A stretch of 50,600 nt of DNA from an uncultured Flammeovirgaceae bacterium (GCA_937899105.1 CALBPF010000052.1:1-50600); one strand, 5' to 3'; shown: positions 35,956 to 45,885, counted from the first letter of the stretch. Notes: generated from the letters alone by a model not told the origin. Program-made: numbers and translations.

Positions 35956-36045
35956 TTAAGGATCAGGAATTAGCACCTTTCCACTAGTTACGGACGGTTG
36001 CTAGCGCTTCTTCGAGCCTGTCTCTTCACGCTTCTTTATAAATCG
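35947..36045 (-). promoter_or_regulatory. SAM-I (S-box) riboswitch
   Basis: On the minus strand the conserved S-box parts appear in order: GAAGAGACAGGCTCGA, then GCAACC (36001-35996), and AAGGTGCTAATTCC ending at 35966. The P1 closing stem is probably CGAT near 36045 with ATCG near 35947, with some mismatches. It lies directly upstream of the metY-metX-hom operon and about 30 nt after a consensus promoter. SAM binding is expected to lower expression of methionine synthesis. Exact boundaries are approximate. Confidence 0.92.
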
Positions 36046-36076
36046 ATACTCCAAAAGGAATCTCGAATTGATTTGA

Positions 36077-36108
36077 CAAACGTATAGACGGTTTAGAATG
36101 TTTCCAAA
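36077..36108 (-). promoter_or_regulatory. Bacteroidetes-type promoter of the methionine operon
   Basis: On the minus strand TTTG (36108-36105) is followed after 20 nt by TACGTTTG (36084-36077). This matches the Bacteroidetes primary sigma consensus TTTG-N19/20-TAnnTTTG exactly. The predicted transcript starts near 36070 and enters the SAM riboswitch about 25 nt later. Confidence 0.75.
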
Positions 36109-36232
36109 TTATTTTTGAAATAAAATATTTTGTCGTTCCCCTAACACCACAATTCGTCCGGCTATATATTTTCTTAGAACTGATTTATTTATTATTCTAA
36201 ATTTATGCTACTTAACAAATCTGTCGGATCTT

Positions 36233-38797
36233 ATGAAGATTTTCTTTTTTGCCTTCATTGGCTTCTTTTTATTTAATTTTTCTGTAGCTCAAGATTATTT
36301 CTACAAGTCCTATGAACCCTTTGACCCTAAGATCCCGACCCCTGAAAGCTTTCTGGGTTATGGTATTGGGGAATATCATACGCGGCATGATCGGATAATA
36401 GCGTATTTGGAAAAATTAGCCGAGGTTTCTGACCGCGCTACTATTACCTACTATGGTAAAACACATGAGCTAAGACCCTTAGTTATACTTAATGTAAGCG
36501 ATCCTTCTAACCATAGCAATTTGGAAGCTATCCGTTCCAGGCATATGGAAGTAGTTAACCCTAATACAACAGTTTCCGACTTTTCTGATTTGCCAATTTT
36601 TGTAAATCTCGGATACAACGTTCATGGAAATGAACCTTCAGGTTCGGAAGCGGCTCTTCTTACCACCTATACGCTTGTAGCATCTAACAACGCTAAAGTT
36701 TTAGATTATTTAAAGCAAGCCGTTGTTTTCATTGATCCCACAATCAACCCTGATGGTCGCGATAGGCATACACAATGGGCAAACACATACCGTGGGAATC
36801 CCTTGGTGGTTGACCCAATAGACGCAGAGCATAACGAGATGTGGCCAAGAGGAAGAACGAATCACTATTGGTTTGACCTGAATCGCGATTGGCTATTGGC
36901 GATACACCCTGAAAGTCGCGGCAAGCTGAACTGGTTTCATAATTGGTATCCTAATGTGGTCACCGACTTTCATGAAATGGGTACAAGCAGCACCTATTTC
37001 TTTGAGCCGATGAAGGCGAATGCCTCTAAAAATCCAATTATGCCCAAAGAGAATTACACGACACTTAACGATACTTTCGCCAAATATTTTCAAGAAGGTT
37101 TAGATAAAATAGGTTCATTTTACTTCACTAAAGAGGTTTTTGACGGCACTTACCCCGGTTATGGGTCCTCTTATCCTGATATTCAAGGCGGGCTTGCATT
37201 ACTTTTTGAACAGGCCAGCTCAAGGGGTCATGCCCAAGAAACGGAAATGGGCGATATCACTTTTGCGTTCACCATTCGCAACCAGTACATTACTAGTATG
37301 GCAACTATCAAAGCGTCGGTTGAGAACAATGATATGCTTTATAATTATCAGCAAGACTTTTTTAAATCCGCACTAAGCCGATCATCCAAAAGCGCCATTA
37401 AGGGTTATGTTTTTGGTGATGATGGTGATAAAAACAGGACGCAGGCATTTATTGACAAGCTGTTGATCCATAAAATAAAAGTATATGAGCTTGGTCAATC
37501 AATAACTCGTAACGGTTACGAGTATACGCCCGGATCTGCCTATGTGGTACCTGCCAATCAGGAACAATATAGGATGGTTCAGACCATGTTTGAAACTTAT
37601 GATCAGTATACGGATAGTGTTTTTTACGATGCCTCCGGATGGTCTTTGGTCAATTTTTATAACATGCCCTATGCGGCGTTGACCGGTTCATTTTCAAAGG
37701 GAACTGAGGTGCTCGCTAAAACCAACAGGATGGAGGCAAAATCATTTGATTTTTCAAGCTATGCTTATCTTATACCATATAATGATTATAACGCTACTGC
37801 TGTTTTAAATCAGTTACTGGAAGGAGGGGCCCGGGTTACGTCGGCGTTTAAACCTTTTTCATTACATGGGAGGAAATATGACTACGGTACTTTAATGGTA
37901 CCTGTGAGCAAGCAAAAAATAAAGTCAGATTCGCTGTACACGTTACTTGGGGAAGCTGCTAAACAATGGAATACAGAGATAGTGGCCGTAGCTACCGGTT
38001 ATGCCACCGAAGGTATTGACTTGGGTAGCCGTTATTTTAGACCGGTTCAAAAGCCAAAGGCGCTGATGTGGATTGGTGGCTCCACCTCGTCTTACGAAGC
38101 CGGAGAGGTTTGGCACCTGCTGGACACCAGAATGAATATGCCCATTACCAAGGCCAGGATCGATCAGTTTAATCGCGTCGACTTAAGTAAATACAATACC
38201 ATGGTCATGATCTCCGGTCGGTATGCTGAACTGGACTCTGTTAAGATCGGGAAAATCAATGACTGGGTACGCACTGGAAACACGTTAATCACCGTTCGAG
38301 AGGCTACTAAATGGGCCATTGATAAAAAGCTTGTGAAGGAAAAACTGGTACAAGAGAAGAAAGAGGAAAAAGATGGAAAAGGCGCTGCTGCGCCTGCGCG
38401 TTTGCCCTATGTAGAGGCGCCTGAGCATATTGGAAAAAAGGAAGTGGGGGGAGCTATATTTCAGACCGACATTGATTTGACACACCCTTTGGCATTAGGT
38501 TATACCCGAAATCTATTACCGGTTTACAGAAACAGTGAAGTTTGGCTAAAACCCAGCAGCAGCCCGTATGGTACAGTAGCCAAATACACTAATGAACCAC
38601 ACATAGATGGGTTCATTACAAAAAAGAATTTAGACGAATTTCTCAAACCTTCTGCGTCATTGGTGGTGAGCGCTGTTGGACGCGGCCGGGTAATCTTATT
38701 TGCTGATAACCCAAACTTTAGAGGTAGCTGGTACGGCACCAATCGCCTGTTTTTAAATGCCCTGTTTTTAGGGAATCATATAGGAGTACCTAAATAG
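36233..38797 (+). CDS. Secreted M14-family zinc carboxypeptidase-like protein
   Basis: This 854-residue protein has a signal peptide (cleavage near SVAQ, residue 20). The N-terminal half (about 35-380) is an M14 metallocarboxypeptidase domain with zinc ligands His131 and Glu134 (NVHGNEPSG) and a likely third ligand His247 (DFHEMGTSS), plus TINPDGRDRH between them. The C-terminal half (about 390-854) contains alpha/beta segments, including a class I glutamine-amidotransferase-like stretch (ALMWIGGSTSSYEAGEVWHLL), as in other large Bacteroidetes M14 proteins. It probably trims peptides in the periplasm or outside the cell. No T9SS sorting domain is present. It is divergent from the methionine operon and ends 1 bp before the convergent YdeI-family gene. 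Confidence 0.88.
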   Translation: MKIFFFAFIGFFLFNFSVAQDYFYKSYEPFDPKIPTPESFLGYGIGEYHTRHDRIIAYLEKLAEVSDRATITYYGKTHELRPLVILNVSDPSNHSNLEAIRSRHMEVVNPNTTVSDFSDLPIFVNLGYNVHGNEPSGSEAALLTTYTLVASNNAKVLDYLKQAVVFIDPTINPDGRDRHTQWANTYRGNPLVVDPIDAEHNEMWPRGRTNHYWFDLNRDWLLAIHPESRGKLNWFHNWYPNVVTDFHEMGTSSTYFFEPMKANASKNPIMPKENYTTLNDTFAKYFQEGLDKIGSFYFTKEVFDGTYPGYGSSYPDIQGGLALLFEQASSRGHAQETEMGDITFAFTIRNQYITSMATIKASVENNDMLYNYQQDFFKSALSRSSKSAIKGYVFGDDGDKNRTQAFIDKLLIHKIKVYELGQSITRNGYEYTPGSAYVVPANQEQYRMVQTMFETYDQYTDSVFYDASGWSLVNFYNMPYAALTGSFSKGTEVLAKTNRMEAKSFDFSSYAYLIPYNDYNATAVLNQLLEGGARVTSAFKPFSLHGRKYDYGTLMVPVSKQKIKSDSLYTLLGEAAKQWNTEIVAVATGYATEGIDLGSRYFRPVQKPKALMWIGGSTSSYEAGEVWHLLDTRMNMPITKARIDQFNRVDLSKYNTMVMISGRYAELDSVKIGKINDWVRTGNTLITVREATKWAIDKKLVKEKLVQEKKEEKDGKGAAAPARLPYVEAPEHIGKKEVGGAIFQTDIDLTHPLALGYTRNLLPVYRNSEVWLKPSSSPYGTVAKYTNEPHIDGFITKKNLDEFLKPSASLVVSAVGRGRVILFADNPNFRGSWYGTNRLFLNALFLGNHIGVPK

Positions 38798-38798
38798 A

Positions 38799-39272
38799 CT
38801 ATTTCTTTTTCATGGCCACCTCACCGCTTAAAAAGGCAATGGCTTTTTGAACTTGCCTGTCAATATCTTTGACGCTCGTTGTGTAATAAATTAAGCTGCG
38901 CTTTTTCCCATCAGTGAGTTTTTCAAACTTCATATTTAGCTCCTTATCCTGTGCCAGCAGTACTTCTAATACTTCCGGCATAGGAACGCCGAGTTGGTTG
39001 GGATCTTCGTTAAGTAAAATTGAGACCGGATCACCTTCATTTTTATGAAGTTTTTTAACGTATTTTCCCGCTACTATAATGAAGAAATTACCGTCTCCAA
39101 GATGATTGAGACCACATGAATAAGAAACCGAGTCATCAATCGTAATAATCAGCCTTGTGCCCTTTTTCTTAGGCATTTTATTTACCAGTTCCTTATCGAT
39201 CTTCAGGTAGTGATAGCCACCTTTTCTTGGTTCTAGTTTTAACAGGGGCTGTTGCAGATTAATCATTTGCAT
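38799..39272 (-). CDS. YdeI/OmpD-associated family protein with DUF1905 domain
   Basis: This 157-residue cytoplasmic protein starts at the ATG at 39272; an in-frame TTG two codons earlier and an ATG at 39266 are alternatives. The N-terminal part has the DUF1905 pattern (YHYLKIDKELVNKMPKKKGT, GLNHLGDGNFFIIVAG). The C-terminal part has the YdeI-like region (VLLAQDKELNMKFEKLTDGKKRSLIYYTTSVKD), which in other members is linked to bacteriocin or peptide resistance. The real function is not established. It stands alone between a convergent peptidase gene and a divergent small gene. Confidence 0.8.
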   Translation of the reverse strand: MQMINLQQPLLKLEPRKGGYHYLKIDKELVNKMPKKKGTRLIITIDDSVSYSCGLNHLGDGNFFIIVAGKYVKKLHKNEGDPVSILLNEDPNQLGVPMPEVLEVLLAQDKELNMKFEKLTDGKKRSLIYYTTSVKDIDRQVQKAIAFLSGEVAMKKK

Positions 39273-39426
39273 GGTCAATTAACAGTTAAGGCCATCAGGT
39301 GTTATACTTGGCATTTGAAATACTCATTTGTCACCTAACCGTCAATTATAGTAAGTCGTCGAAGCTGTCTGAAATAAGGAAACTTTTGTGGCGTTATTAG
39401 TTTGTATCTTTTAAAACAGGAGACTT

Positions 39427-39648
39427 ATGGAAGACCAACAATCACAATCTAACAAAAAAGAGATCAAGCTGAGGAGGGCGTTGATATTGGGGAATTTTTA
39501 TCAGAAAAAAGTTGAGATAATTCGCGCCATTAATCAAGGTTACGAAACTATTATTGATACCATTATAGGACTAAAGGCAGATCTGGTGCTTACCAAGGAA
39601 GGTAGGTCTATCCCTAAAAGTTCAATCAAATTTATTTATCAATTATAA
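39427..39648 (+). CDS. Small conserved-type hypothetical protein (73 aa)
   Basis: This 73-residue protein has a Shine-Dalgarno-like AGGAG 7 nt before the ATG, uncommon in this window, and a good terminator just downstream, so it is a real single-gene unit. The sequence RRALILGNFYQKKVEII followed by alternating hydrophobic residues and SIPKSSIKFIYQL resembles small Bacteroidetes proteins with a predicted beta-barrel (SH3/Sm-like) pattern. It has no signal peptide or membrane helix. The function is unknown. Confidence 0.75.
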   Translation: MEDQQSQSNKKEIKLRRALILGNFYQKKVEIIRAINQGYETIIDTIIGLKADLVLTKEGRSIPKSSIKFIYQL

Positions 39649-39671
39649 TATTTCACGCCAAGCTGTACACC

Positions 39672-39699
39672 AAAGGTCGTTTTTAAACGGCCTTTTTTT
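39672..39699 (+). terminator. Intrinsic terminator after the 73-aa gene
   Basis: Arms AAAGGTCGTTT and AAACGGCCTTT (one G-T pair) surround a 2-nt loop and are followed by a run of seven T, counting those in the arm. It lies 24 nt after the stop codon of the small gene. Confidence 0.92.
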
Positions 39700-39769
39700 A
39701 TGATCAAAATCATTGGCTCAGGCTATCTTAAGCACTAGAGGGCTGCTCTTCGTTTTTTATATTCATTTT

Positions 39770-40207
39770 ATGAAAACAATACTAATAGCGCTTGATCAGA
39801 ATGAAGAATCTGAGAAGCTTCTGGAGTATGGGCAGAAACTGGCTTCGAAGTTCGATTCGAAAGTTTGCTTAGTTCACATTGCCACACCAGAACCTGACTT
39901 TGTTGGCTACAAAGTTGGACCACAATACATCCGGGATTTCAGAGCTAAGGAACTTAAAGAAGAACATAAATATTTAGTTGATCTGGCAGAGACACTTTCC
40001 AGGCAGGGAATTGAAGCTCAAGGGGCGCTGTTAGAAGGGTTTACTGCTGATATGATCGTTGAGGAGAGTGAAAAACTTGAAGCGGATTTAATCATCCTCG
40101 GGTCGCATAAGCATAGCTTTTTATATAGAGTTTTTGTAGGTGATACCACCGAAAGTGTATTGAAAAAGTCTAAAATACCAGTGCTTGTAATCCCTGTTTC
40201 GGATTAA
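39770..40207 (+). CDS. Universal stress protein (UspA family)
   Basis: This 145-residue protein starts at the ATG at 39770 (MKTILIALDQNEES); the longer frame adds residues that overlap the preceding terminator region. The fold pattern is UspA: ILIALD at the start, CLVHIATPEP, and LIILGSHKHSFLYRVFVGDTTESVL near the end. The ATP-binding motif G-2x-G-9x-G-S/T is imperfect: Lys replaces the second Gly and Asp follows the last Gly, so nucleotide binding is uncertain. It overlaps the convergent DUF5916 gene by 4 bp, with interlocking TAA stops. Confidence 0.88.
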   Translation: MKTILIALDQNEESEKLLEYGQKLASKFDSKVCLVHIATPEPDFVGYKVGPQYIRDFRAKELKEEHKYLVDLAETLSRQGIEAQGALLEGFTADMIVEESEKLEADLIILGSHKHSFLYRVFVGDTTESVLKKSKIPVLVIPVSD

Positions 40208-42402
40208 ATATTCAGCCAGTAAGTCATTTTAAATACTAAACCACGATTCTTAACAGTAAGATCTGTGGTAGTGTAATTATCGGTGTAGACAATAAAAATG
40301 TCCGACATGGGTTTATATCTCCACTGAAAGCGGCTGTTGATATTAAAATTTTCGGACTGGGTATTGTATTGTAAAAAGGTAGTCCAGAACATTTTGTTGC
40401 TGAATGAAACCTCAGCGCGAGGTCCTATCAGGTGTAAATCAGTGGCGCCAAATTCCTTGAGATCGACCCGGTTTTGTGTATAGGCAATGCCAAAGTTACC
40501 CCAAGGCTGACGCCTGATGTTGATATTTGAGGACATGGTAAGCTTAGTGCCGTTGTAAAACGATCCATAGGTTACATCCAAGTCTCCTGATAACTGCTTT
40601 CGACTGTTAGTAGCAAAGTACCCGCTTACTTCAGTAAAATCATATCGCTCCGCCGGTAGAAATACATCATCTCCTATAAGATCCAAAGCAAAAGGCAGCT
40701 TTACACCGTTATGTCTGATGCGGATCCGTGCCTCGGCGCTGTTTCTGAAACTCACGAAATAAACCAAGTTTAACAGTTCCTCATTAAAAGATCCATCAGC
40801 ATTAAAGGTCCAGACCGCCCAAAGGCGAGGGCCATGCATATTTATGGGACTTCCGGCTTTAGGGTAATGGTTGTAGCCAATCCAGGGGTTGAAATCTTTA
40901 TACCCGAGCCTAACTGTAGTATCTGCAACGGCGTCATAATTTTCAAGACGTGGTGTGAAGCCCACGTCAGCTACAAAATGACGATCTACCTGCGAAGCTG
41001 TTACGCCCCAGAAAAGCCGTCTGCTCCGGTAGGTCAGTAGTGCAGTATAAAACCCATTGGCGCTATTTTTCTCAGGAGTGAAGGATTGATGATGCTTTAG
41101 ATACCCACTCCATTTACCATCCTGAGAAAGATATTCAAACTCCAAACCACCCACCCTATTGTAATCTTTAGCAACGCCATTTTCTTGCTGTCCATTGCTT
41201 TGGCGGTTTACCCAAATGCCTTTTATACTACTTCTGCTTAACACACGTTTTTGAAAAGCGCCAACCGCATAATTCTGTGCACTTTGATCATCCGTAGCCG
41301 CAGTTTGAATATCCATGACACCTATTCTCAAGCTATTTGTAAGATTTCCGGATAGTCGTGCTCCATATTGAATAGGTACGGGGTCGCCATCATTAAGCCC
41401 TATCCTTCGCGAGAAAAAGGGGCGGGCATTCCACCTTCCGAATTCGGAGAAGATGTCACTGTTTTCAAGGAAGAAATTTCTGCGCTCAGGAAAGAAAAGA
41501 CTGAACCGGGAAAGGTTAGTTACCTGTTGGTCCACATCTACATTTGAGAAATCCGGATTTATGGTCAGGTCCAGGTTTAGAGATGAGGTAACGGCTACCT
41601 TTGCGTCCATACCAACATCGATATCCGATTCCAGCGGTTCATCGTCCTCATGATTTCTGGATACACCTCCCGCCAAATAGGGTAGCACAGCAATTTTGCC
41701 TTTAGTCACCGGTGGTTTTTGATCCCACACCAAAAGGCCGTTATACCCCAGTTCAATGACCCGGAAATTTACCGGTGTCCGAGTCCATGTGCTGTAAACA
41801 TTGCGTTGCATATCATTACGGGCAAAGTTGATTCCCCATCTCACGTTTTCAGTATTGTATCTAAGTGTTTTAAAGGGGATGGCCATTTCTACCTGCCACC
41901 TGTCTTCGTGCTGCACTACTTTGGAAAACCACTTATTGTCCCAGTTTCTGTCTCCATCTGTTCCCCAGCTATTTACGGTCAAAACTCCCTCCATTTGAGC
42001 GCCACCGGCATTAACACCAAACATAAAGCCGTTACTCCGTTCATTGATGGGATCAAGGGCCACGGTAAAGCCGTCACTGTTCCAATGACTGTTGTTATCG
42101 CGCCTTAACGATTGAATAATACGTTTGCCCTCATCATATAAGATGGCTGAAACATAAAGAAACTCATCGTCATAGGTAACGCGGACTTCTGTTTTAGCCT
42201 CTGCTTTTCCCGAGTCAGAAGGCCATTGATTCATAAATTCACTAATGACCTGCGCACTTTTCCACCCGGCTTCACTGGGTTCTCCGTCAAGGGTGATGGC
42301 GCTTGTTGACTTGACAATCTCCAGATGATATAGATCTCTGGTGTCTTGCGCTGAGCTTGTAAGGTAAAACAGAAATAGTAATAATAGCAAAGATAGCCTC
42401 AT
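40204..42402 (-). CDS. DUF5916 outer-membrane protein with CBM9-like N-terminus
   Basis: This 732-residue protein has a signal peptide (to about residue 19). Residues about 25-210 form a CBM9-like domain (ITLDGEPSEAGWKSAQ, VTYDDEFLYVSAILYDE). The remainder is the DUF5916 beta-barrel region (FFPERRNFFLENSDIF, FFSRRIGLNDGDPVPIQYGARL), ending in long aromatic strands (GLVFKMTYWLNI), as in outer-membrane barrels. The CBM9-like part may bind sugars or another ligand, but substrates of this family are not known. It stands alone, divergent from the LytS-type kinase. Confidence 0.88.
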   Translation of the reverse strand: MRLSLLLLLFLFYLTSSAQDTRDLYHLEIVKSTSAITLDGEPSEAGWKSAQVISEFMNQWPSDSGKAEAKTEVRVTYDDEFLYVSAILYDEGKRIIQSLRRDNNSHWNSDGFTVALDPINERSNGFMFGVNAGGAQMEGVLTVNSWGTDGDRNWDNKWFSKVVQHEDRWQVEMAIPFKTLRYNTENVRWGINFARNDMQRNVYSTWTRTPVNFRVIELGYNGLLVWDQKPPVTKGKIAVLPYLAGGVSRNHEDDEPLESDIDVGMDAKVAVTSSLNLDLTINPDFSNVDVDQQVTNLSRFSLFFPERRNFFLENSDIFSEFGRWNARPFFSRRIGLNDGDPVPIQYGARLSGNLTNSLRIGVMDIQTAATDDQSAQNYAVGAFQKRVLSRSSIKGIWVNRQSNGQQENGVAKDYNRVGGLEFEYLSQDGKWSGYLKHHQSFTPEKNSANGFYTALLTYRSRRLFWGVTASQVDRHFVADVGFTPRLENYDAVADTTVRLGYKDFNPWIGYNHYPKAGSPINMHGPRLWAVWTFNADGSFNEELLNLVYFVSFRNSAEARIRIRHNGVKLPFALDLIGDDVFLPAERYDFTEVSGYFATNSRKQLSGDLDVTYGSFYNGTKLTMSSNINIRRQPWGNFGIAYTQNRVDLKEFGATDLHLIGPRAEVSFSNKMFWTTFLQYNTQSENFNINSRFQWRYKPMSDIFIVYTDNYTTTDLTVKNRGLVFKMTYWLNI

Positions 42403-42663
42403 AGAGTTTTAGGTTGACCCATCTCTCTTTACTACCCTCATTAAAATAGGGTTAGGCTAAAACTCCCTTTTTAGCTCAACAACTCTGATTCAAGTATCAA
42501 CTACATAAATCCCTATTTTTAAGTTGTTTAAGTGCTCATTTGGGTCGTTGGTAGAAGTTTCTGGTGAGAGAGTCGAAATAAAATTTGAGCTGCAACTTTA
42601 ACCCGTTTTAGACGATTAATTTTATATTGTGAAATCACGTCTGTTGTAGTCGGGGCACTTAGA

Positions 42664-43758
42664 ATGCAAGGGAAACTTATTACAATATATCATCAAATAC
42701 CACGAATTGGGAGGCATTTCCTTTTTTGGGTGTTGTTTATTACCTTTTTTGCGGTACTCTATGGTAGCTTTGATGAAGAGTACTTTAAACAATTTCAAAT
42801 CCAGTTGCTTTATTTACCTGAGAAGCTGCTGGCCACTTATTTCACTATTTATTTCCTCCTACCGAGGTACCTTCTTAAGGAGGAATACCTGACTTTCTTT
42901 GGACTTCTTGGGCTGATATTAGTTGTATCGGGGTTCATACACTGGGTTACAGCTTTATACATCGAAATCCCCCTGTTTTTTCCGAATGAAAACTGGGGTC
43001 CGCTTTGGTATCCCAATAAGATATTAAAATCAGCTACCTACATCTATCCCGTAGTAGTATTGGCCACCTTGATTAAGTTCTTCAAGCACTGGTACAAATA
43101 TCAGCAAGCTACACAGCAACTCATTGAGGACAAGCTGAGCGCTGAATTGAAATTTTTACGTTCACAGATCCACCCTCACTTTTTATTTAATACCCTTAAC
43201 AACCTTTATGCACTTACTCTTAAAAAGTCAGACAACGCCCCGGAAGTAGTTCTTAAGCTTTCTCATCTTTTGAATTATATGCTTTATGAGTGCAACACCG
43301 AACGGGTGCCGTTATCCAAAGAAATCGAATTAATACAAAACTATGTTTCATTGGAAAGACTTCGCTATGGCGAACGCCTGGACGTTGCTTTTAATGTCAG
43401 CGGTGTAAGTGGTAACCATGTAATAGCTCCCATGCTTATTTTACCATTTGTAGAGAATAGCTTTAAGCACGGAACGAGCGATGAAACGGAAAACTCGTGG
43501 GTAAGCATCGACCTTAGTATAAAAGGGAACAGCATGGTGCTGAAAGTGGATAACAGTAAGAGTAAGGAATTAAGCAGGGATGAACAGAAGTACAGGGAAG
43601 GTATTGGACTGCAAAATGTAAAAAGGAGGCTTCAGCTTTCTTATCAGGGAAATTATGATCTCAAAATTCTGGATACTGATGAATCCTACCTGGTAGTACT
43701 TAAAATTGAATTAGACAACAAATCTTCTGAGGAAGATAATGCGTTAAGAACAGTATGA
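42664..43758 (+). CDS. LytS-type membrane sensor histidine kinase
   Basis: This 364-residue kinase of the His_kinase (LytS/YehU) family has about four membrane helices (residues 18-140) and a short coiled coil. The conserved phospho-acceptor region is RSQIHPHFLFNTLNNL, His170. The ATPase end has LPFVENSFKHG (N box) and GIGLQNVKRRL. There is no separate sensor domain, so the signal is probably read within the membrane helices. Its stop overlaps the response-regulator start by 4 bp, giving a coupled pair. Confidence 0.93.
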   Translation: MQGKLITIYHQIPRIGRHFLFWVLFITFFAVLYGSFDEEYFKQFQIQLLYLPEKLLATYFTIYFLLPRYLLKEEYLTFFGLLGLILVVSGFIHWVTALYIEIPLFFPNENWGPLWYPNKILKSATYIYPVVVLATLIKFFKHWYKYQQATQQLIEDKLSAELKFLRSQIHPHFLFNTLNNLYALTLKKSDNAPEVVLKLSHLLNYMLYECNTERVPLSKEIELIQNYVSLERLRYGERLDVAFNVSGVSGNHVIAPMLILPFVENSFKHGTSDETENSWVSIDLSIKGNSMVLKVDNSKSKELSRDEQKYREGIGLQNVKRRLQLSYQGNYDLKILDTDESYLVVLKIELDNKSSEEDNALRTV

Positions 43759-44474
43759 AAATTAAATGCCTGATTGTAGATGATGAGCCACTAGCGGTAG
43801 AGATCATAGAATCTTACCTTGCCAGATTGGACGATATGGAAGTAGTAGCCAAGTGCAACAATGCATTACGGGCATTTGAAATTTTACAGAAAGAGCATAT
43901 TGATCTTTTATTTCTTGATATCCAAATGCCCAAGCTTACAGGGATCGATTTTTTAAAAACCCTAAAGAACCCGCCAAAAGTAATACTCACAACGGCGTAT
44001 CGTGAATATGCTTTAGAAGGGTACGAGCTTGATGTATTGGATTACTTGCTCAAACCTATTTCTTTCGAGCGATTCTTTAAGGCGGTAAGTAAGGTTTATA
44101 AAAAAGGGTTTTCTGACGATTCAGCGGGTATCACTAAAGATTCCAATGGCAATGAACCTTATATTTATCTCAAGGCGGATAAAAAAATGGTGAAGGTTCT
44201 GCTTAATGATATTCGTTATATTGAAAGCCTTAAGGACTATGTAAGGTTAAAGACGTCGGGCCGTGACGTGATCACCCATCAAACCATCAGTTATTTTGAA
44301 GAGAAACTTCCTGAAGACCAGTTTATCCGTATCCATAGATCATTTATCGTACCTGTTAACAAGATAGAAAGCTTTTCAGCTTCCGCCATAGAAGTACCAG
44401 GTAAGGAATTACCTATCGGCAGGATGTATAAAAACCAGGTATTGGCGGTATTGAATGAGATGCGTAATATGTGA
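43755..44474 (+). CDS. LytTR-family response regulator
   Basis: This 239-residue regulator has a receiver domain (1-120) with acidic pocket DDE (9-11), phospho-accepting Asp55 (FLDIQMPK) and the conserved Lys in LLKPISF, followed by a LytTR DNA-binding domain (about 140-239; YIYLKADKKMVKVLLNDIRY and RIHRSFIVPVNKI). It is the partner of the kinase it overlaps. The target genes are unknown; autoregulation or control of neighbours is possible. A 33-nt palindromic repeat 16 bp downstream probably terminates transcription. Confidence 0.95.
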   Translation: MKIKCLIVDDEPLAVEIIESYLARLDDMEVVAKCNNALRAFEILQKEHIDLLFLDIQMPKLTGIDFLKTLKNPPKVILTTAYREYALEGYELDVLDYLLKPISFERFFKAVSKVYKKGFSDDSAGITKDSNGNEPYIYLKADKKMVKVLLNDIRYIESLKDYVRLKTSGRDVITHQTISYFEEKLPEDQFIRIHRSFIVPVNKIESFSASAIEVPGKELPIGRMYKNQVLAVLNEMRNM

Positions 44475-44490
44475 TATAGGTTGTCATATG

Positions 44491-44523
44491 AGTCGTCTGA
44501 CCACTCCAAGTGGTCTGACGACT
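44491..44523. repeat. 33-nt palindromic repeat (copy identical to that at 49287)
   Basis: Arms AGTCGTCTGACCACT (44491-44505) and AGTGGTCTGACGACT (44509-44523) enclose a 3-nt loop CCA, with a single T-T mismatch in the stem. It lies between the convergent LytTR regulator and rarA. The strong, nearly symmetrical hairpin fits a bidirectional terminator. Confidence 0.9.
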
Positions 44524-44534
44524 AAATCCGCTTC

Positions 44535-45803
44535 CTAGTATCCATACTTCTCCTTCCACAAAGCCCTGAGGCGTTTTCTCATTTCCTCTTCACGTGCATT
44601 ATTTCCGGGATCGTACAGTTTGGTTTCCTTAATTTCTTCAGGCAGGAATTCCATATGAGCAAAGTTATTGGCGTGATCATGCGCGTACTGATACCCTTTA
44701 CCGTAACCTGAGTCCTTCATTAGTTGGGGTGGTGAGTTTCTAATGGCCATGGGTACTTGCAGATCACCGGTATCACGAACAAGCGCCTGTGCTTTATTAA
44801 TAGCAATATAACTTGCATTGCTTTTAGGTGAACAGGCTAAATAAGTAGCACATTGCGATAAAATGATTCTTGCTTCAGGGTAGCCAATGACTGTTACGGC
44901 CTGAAATGTATTAGTAGCGATGACCAGTGCCGTGGGATTGGCGTTACCAATATCTTCTGACGCCAGGATCACCATTCTTCGGGCAATGAACTTTACGTCC
45001 TCGCCGCCCTCAATCATTCTGGCTAAGTAGTAAACCGCAGCATTTGGGTCGCTACCTCGAAGTGATTTGATGAATGCGGAGATAATATCGTAATGTTGTT
45101 CACCACTTTTATCATAAATGGCCACACGCTGTTGCGCAATATTTTTAACGAGCTGATCGGTGATTACTACCTTTTTATCACTCACAGAATCCGTTACTAA
45201 CTCCAATAGGTTTAGCAGTTTTCTGGCGTCACCTCCTGAGATTTGAAGCAGCGCCCTCCTTTCCTTGATCTCAACACTCTTCTTTTTTAACGCCTCATCT
45301 GTTGAAAGAGCCTGATTTATCAGCTGCATCAAATTCTCCTCCGTTAGTGACTTCAACGTATAGACCTGGCAGCGACTCAGTAATGCGGAATTCACCTCGA
45401 AAGACGGATTTTCTGTCGTAGCGCCTATCAGTGTAATTGTTCCCTTTTCTACCGCACCCAGCAGTGCATCTTGTTGTGATTTATTAAAACGATGGATCTC
45501 ATCAATAAACAGAATGGCTTTGGACTGCCTTTTTGCTTTAGATATGACCTCGCGAACATCTTTAACCCCGGCGCTTACCGCGCTTAAGGTATAAAAAGGA
45601 GATTTGATTTCATTGGCTATAATGTTGGCAATCGTAGTCTTGCCAACTCCGGGAGGCCCCCAAAGGATCATTGAAGGAATAACTCCCGAACGAATCGTTT
45701 TTCTGAGAATACCTTGCCCCCCCACAAGGTGTTCCTGACCAATTAATTGCTCTAATGAAGAGGGTCTCAGACGTTCCGGTAAGGGTAGATTCAGATCAAA
45801 CAT
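44535..45803 (-). CDS. rarA: Replication-associated recombination protein A (RarA/MgsA)
   Basis: This 422-residue AAA+ ATPase of the RarA/Mgs1/WRNIP1 family acts at stalled replication forks. It begins with the usual [16 protein letters not shown], then Walker [10 protein letters not shown] (about 49-57), Walker [11 protein letters not shown], sensor 1 ([14 protein letters not shown]), arginine finger in LLSRCQVY, and the RarA tetramerisation region with [17 protein letters not shown] and EDIGNANP. The length is typical. It is a single gene between two convergent units. Confidence 0.96.
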   Translation of the reverse strand: MFDLNLPLPERLRPSSLEQLIGQEHLVGGQGILRKTIRSGVIPSMILWGPPGVGKTTIANIIANEIKSPFYTLSAVSAGVKDVREVISKAKRQSKAILFIDEIHRFNKSQQDALLGAVEKGTITLIGATTENPSFEVNSALLSRCQVYTLKSLTEENLMQLINQALSTDEALKKKSVEIKERRALLQISGGDARKLLNLLELVTDSVSDKKVVITDQLVKNIAQQRVAIYDKSGEQHYDIISAFIKSLRGSDPNAAVYYLARMIEGGEDVKFIARRMVILASEDIGNANPTALVIATNTFQAVTVIGYPEARIILSQCATYLACSPKSNASYIAINKAQALVRDTGDLQVPMAIRNSPPQLMKDSGYGKGYQYAHDHANNFAHMEFLPEEIKETKLYDPGNNAREEEMRKRLRALWKEKYGY

Positions 45804-45885
45804 ATTAGTATGACTAAGTTACTTTTTTGAAAGATTACTTAGTGGCATGCGGTCGTCAATTTGTTGGGCCATTGTTTACTGAGAT

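Noticed and set aside
38799..39272. YdeI-family gene as a bacteriocin immunity gene
   Set aside because: No bacteriocin or export gene is nearby, and the family label alone does not support a specific immunity role.
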